Assembly (NCBI GenBank): GCA_016288295.1
Contig: JAEEYV010000041.1
Coordinates: 1-37,695 of the forward strand
Direction of reading: 5' to 3'
DNA from: Alphaproteobacteria bacterium
GTDB lineage: Bacteria; Pseudomonadota; Alphaproteobacteria; RF32; CAG-239
Length of the DNA: 37,695 nt
The notes below the pieces were generated by a model, which searched no databases, had not been told where the DNA came from, and was given only the letters and a program-made list of their open reading frames with translations. Below are positions 36,599 through 37,695 of the stretch, one piece after another. The position numbers were made by a program, and so were the translations under genes. Numbering within the stretch: position 1 is the first letter of the stretch; the number at the start of each line of letters is the position of its first letter.

Positions 36599-37695
36599 AT
36601 GGCTAATAAAATCAATCCTCGCAAAACTTTTGCGATTATTTCACACCCGGATGCCGGTAAAACCACTTTGACCGAAAAGCTCCTTCTTTTCGGCGGTGCT
36701 ATTCAACAAGCCGGTGCTGTCAAAGCCCGTGGCGAAAATCGACATGCCCGCTCCGACTGGATGAAAGTTGAGCAGGAACGCGGTATTTCCGTCGCCTCAT
36801 CAGTAATGAACTTTGAATATAAAGATATTACATTCAATCTTTTGGATACCCCCGGACACGAGGACTTTTCCGAAGACACCTACCGTGTCCTCACTGCTGT
36901 CGATTCGGCCGTTATGGTTATTGACTCTGCAAAAGGTATTGAAACCCAAACCAAAAAGCTTTTTGAAGTCTGTCGTTTGCGTAATGTTCCGATTATTACC
37001 TTCATCAACAAACTCGACCGCGAAGGCAGAGATCCGTTTGAACTGCTCGACGACATTGAAAAGACACTTGCTTTAGACGTTACCCCTGCCAGCTGGCCAA
37101 TCGGTATGGGCAAAGATTTTCTCGGTTGCTATGACTTGATAAACGACCAACTTATCTTGATGAACAAAACCGGCGATAAATCACAAATCAATGCCACTAT
37201 TGAAACCTGTAAAGGCTTAGACGACGAAAAACTGGATAAGCTGCTGCCTCAGCACGCCGTATCCAAATTGCGTGAAGACGTTGAGATGGTGCGTGAACTC
37301 TGTCCCTCCTTTGACAAACAGGCTTATCTTGACGGTGCATTAACGCCGGTATTTTTCGGTTCTGCCATCAACAACTTTGGTGTTAAAGAAGTGCTTGAAG
37401 GTTTGCACGAACTGGCGCCTCAGCCATTGCCCCGACCTGCGGTTGAACGTTCAGTCAACCCCGATGAAAACAAAGTTACCGGCTTTGTATTTAAGATTCA
37501 GGCCAATATGGACCCCAAACACCGTGACCGCATTGCCTTCATGCGTATATGCTCCGGACATTTCAAACGTGGCATGACCTTAACTCAGGTTCGTGACGGC
37601 AAACCGCTCAAAGTTGCCACTCCGGTCATGTTCTTGGCGCAAGAACGTGAATTGGCCGAAGACGCCTTTGCCGGCGACATTATCGACATTCCCAA
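36599..37695 (+). CDS. prfC: Peptide chain release factor 3, 3' end beyond the window
   Basis: The frame from the ATG at 36599 stays open to the window edge (365 codons), so it is missing from the ORF track. RF3 is a GTPase that removes RF1/RF2 from the ribosome after termination. G1 [10 protein letters not shown]3 [14 protein letters not shown] and G4 [10 protein letters not shown] are present; [11 protein letters not shown] and [10 protein letters not shown] distinguish RF3 from EF-G. The visible part covers the G domain and most of domain II; full-length proteins are near 525 residues. No clear Shine-Dalgarno. Confidence 0.96.
   Translation, partial: MANKINPRKTFAIISHPDAGKTTLTEKLLLFGGAIQQAGAVKARGENRHARSDWMKVEQERGISVASSVMNFEYKDITFNLLDTPGHEDFSEDTYRVLTAVDSAVMVIDSAKGIETQTKKLFEVCRLRNVPIITFINKLDREGRDPFELLDDIEKTLALDVTPASWPIGMGKDFLGCYDLINDQLILMNKTGDKSQINATIETCKGLDDEKLDKLLPQHAVSKLREDVEMVRELCPSFDKQAYLDGALTPVFFGSAINNFGVKEVLEGLHELAPQPLPRPAVERSVNPDENKVTGFVFKIQANMDPKHRDRIAFMRICSGHFKRGMTLTQVRDGKPLKVATPVMFLAQERELAEDAFAGDIIDIP

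Overview
The window looks like chromosome from an AT-rich, uncultured-type alphaproteobacterium with an anaerobic or host-associated (gut-like) lifestyle. The alphaproteobacterial reading rests on an rluD-rpoH pair, an mraY-ftsW-murG-murB-ftsQ-ftsA-ftsZ wall/division block, an FtsZ tail ending in IPSFLRRK, an xseB-ispA overlap, and a NodT-type outer-membrane efflux lipoprotein. Anaerobic metabolism is inferred from a full-length pyruvate:ferredoxin oxidoreductase. Taxonomy is inference; there is no rRNA gene in the window.

Layout. 1-1541: two small paralogous membrane proteins with matching promoters, between two near-identical repeat/hairpin/terminator blocks that include a palindromic MITE-like element. 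1542-5108 (-): pyruvate:ferredoxin oxidoreductase. 5275-6306 (+): a small lipoprotein and a TrmN6-like tRNA methyltransferase. 6303-8856 (-): rluD, rpoH and a degenerate GGDEF protein, probably one operon. 8935-10115 (+): a small DUF6476-like membrane protein and an unknown acidic protein. 10129-15832 (+): a four-gene operon with a strong predicted promoter, encoding an unknown soluble protein, two membrane proteins sharing one N-terminal module, and a VirD4/TraG-type coupling ATPase. No other type IV secretion or relaxase gene is visible. 15829-16107 (-): an ArsR regulator. 16213-19478 (+): xseB, ispA, a periplasmic binding-like protein, a GST-family protein and a lipoprotein. 19472-25087 (-): a complete tripartite RND efflux operon. 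25222-33344 (+): a compact division and wall cluster without murD, murC or ddl at their usual places. 33400-34841 (-): trigger factor and tRNA-Leu(UAG). 35063-36466 (-): a short CstA-family transporter. 36599-end (+): peptide chain release factor 3, cut by the window edge.

How it fits together. Most of the window is housekeeping: wall precursor synthesis, cytokinesis, protein folding and heat-shock transcription, RNA modification, isoprenoid synthesis, pyruvate metabolism and efflux. The best candidate for an undescribed system is the coupling-ATPase operon at 10.1-15.8 kb. It looks like a dedicated membrane coupling platform (ATPase, two related two-span membrane partners, one soluble partner) that would have to work with a secretion channel encoded elsewhere, or on its own.
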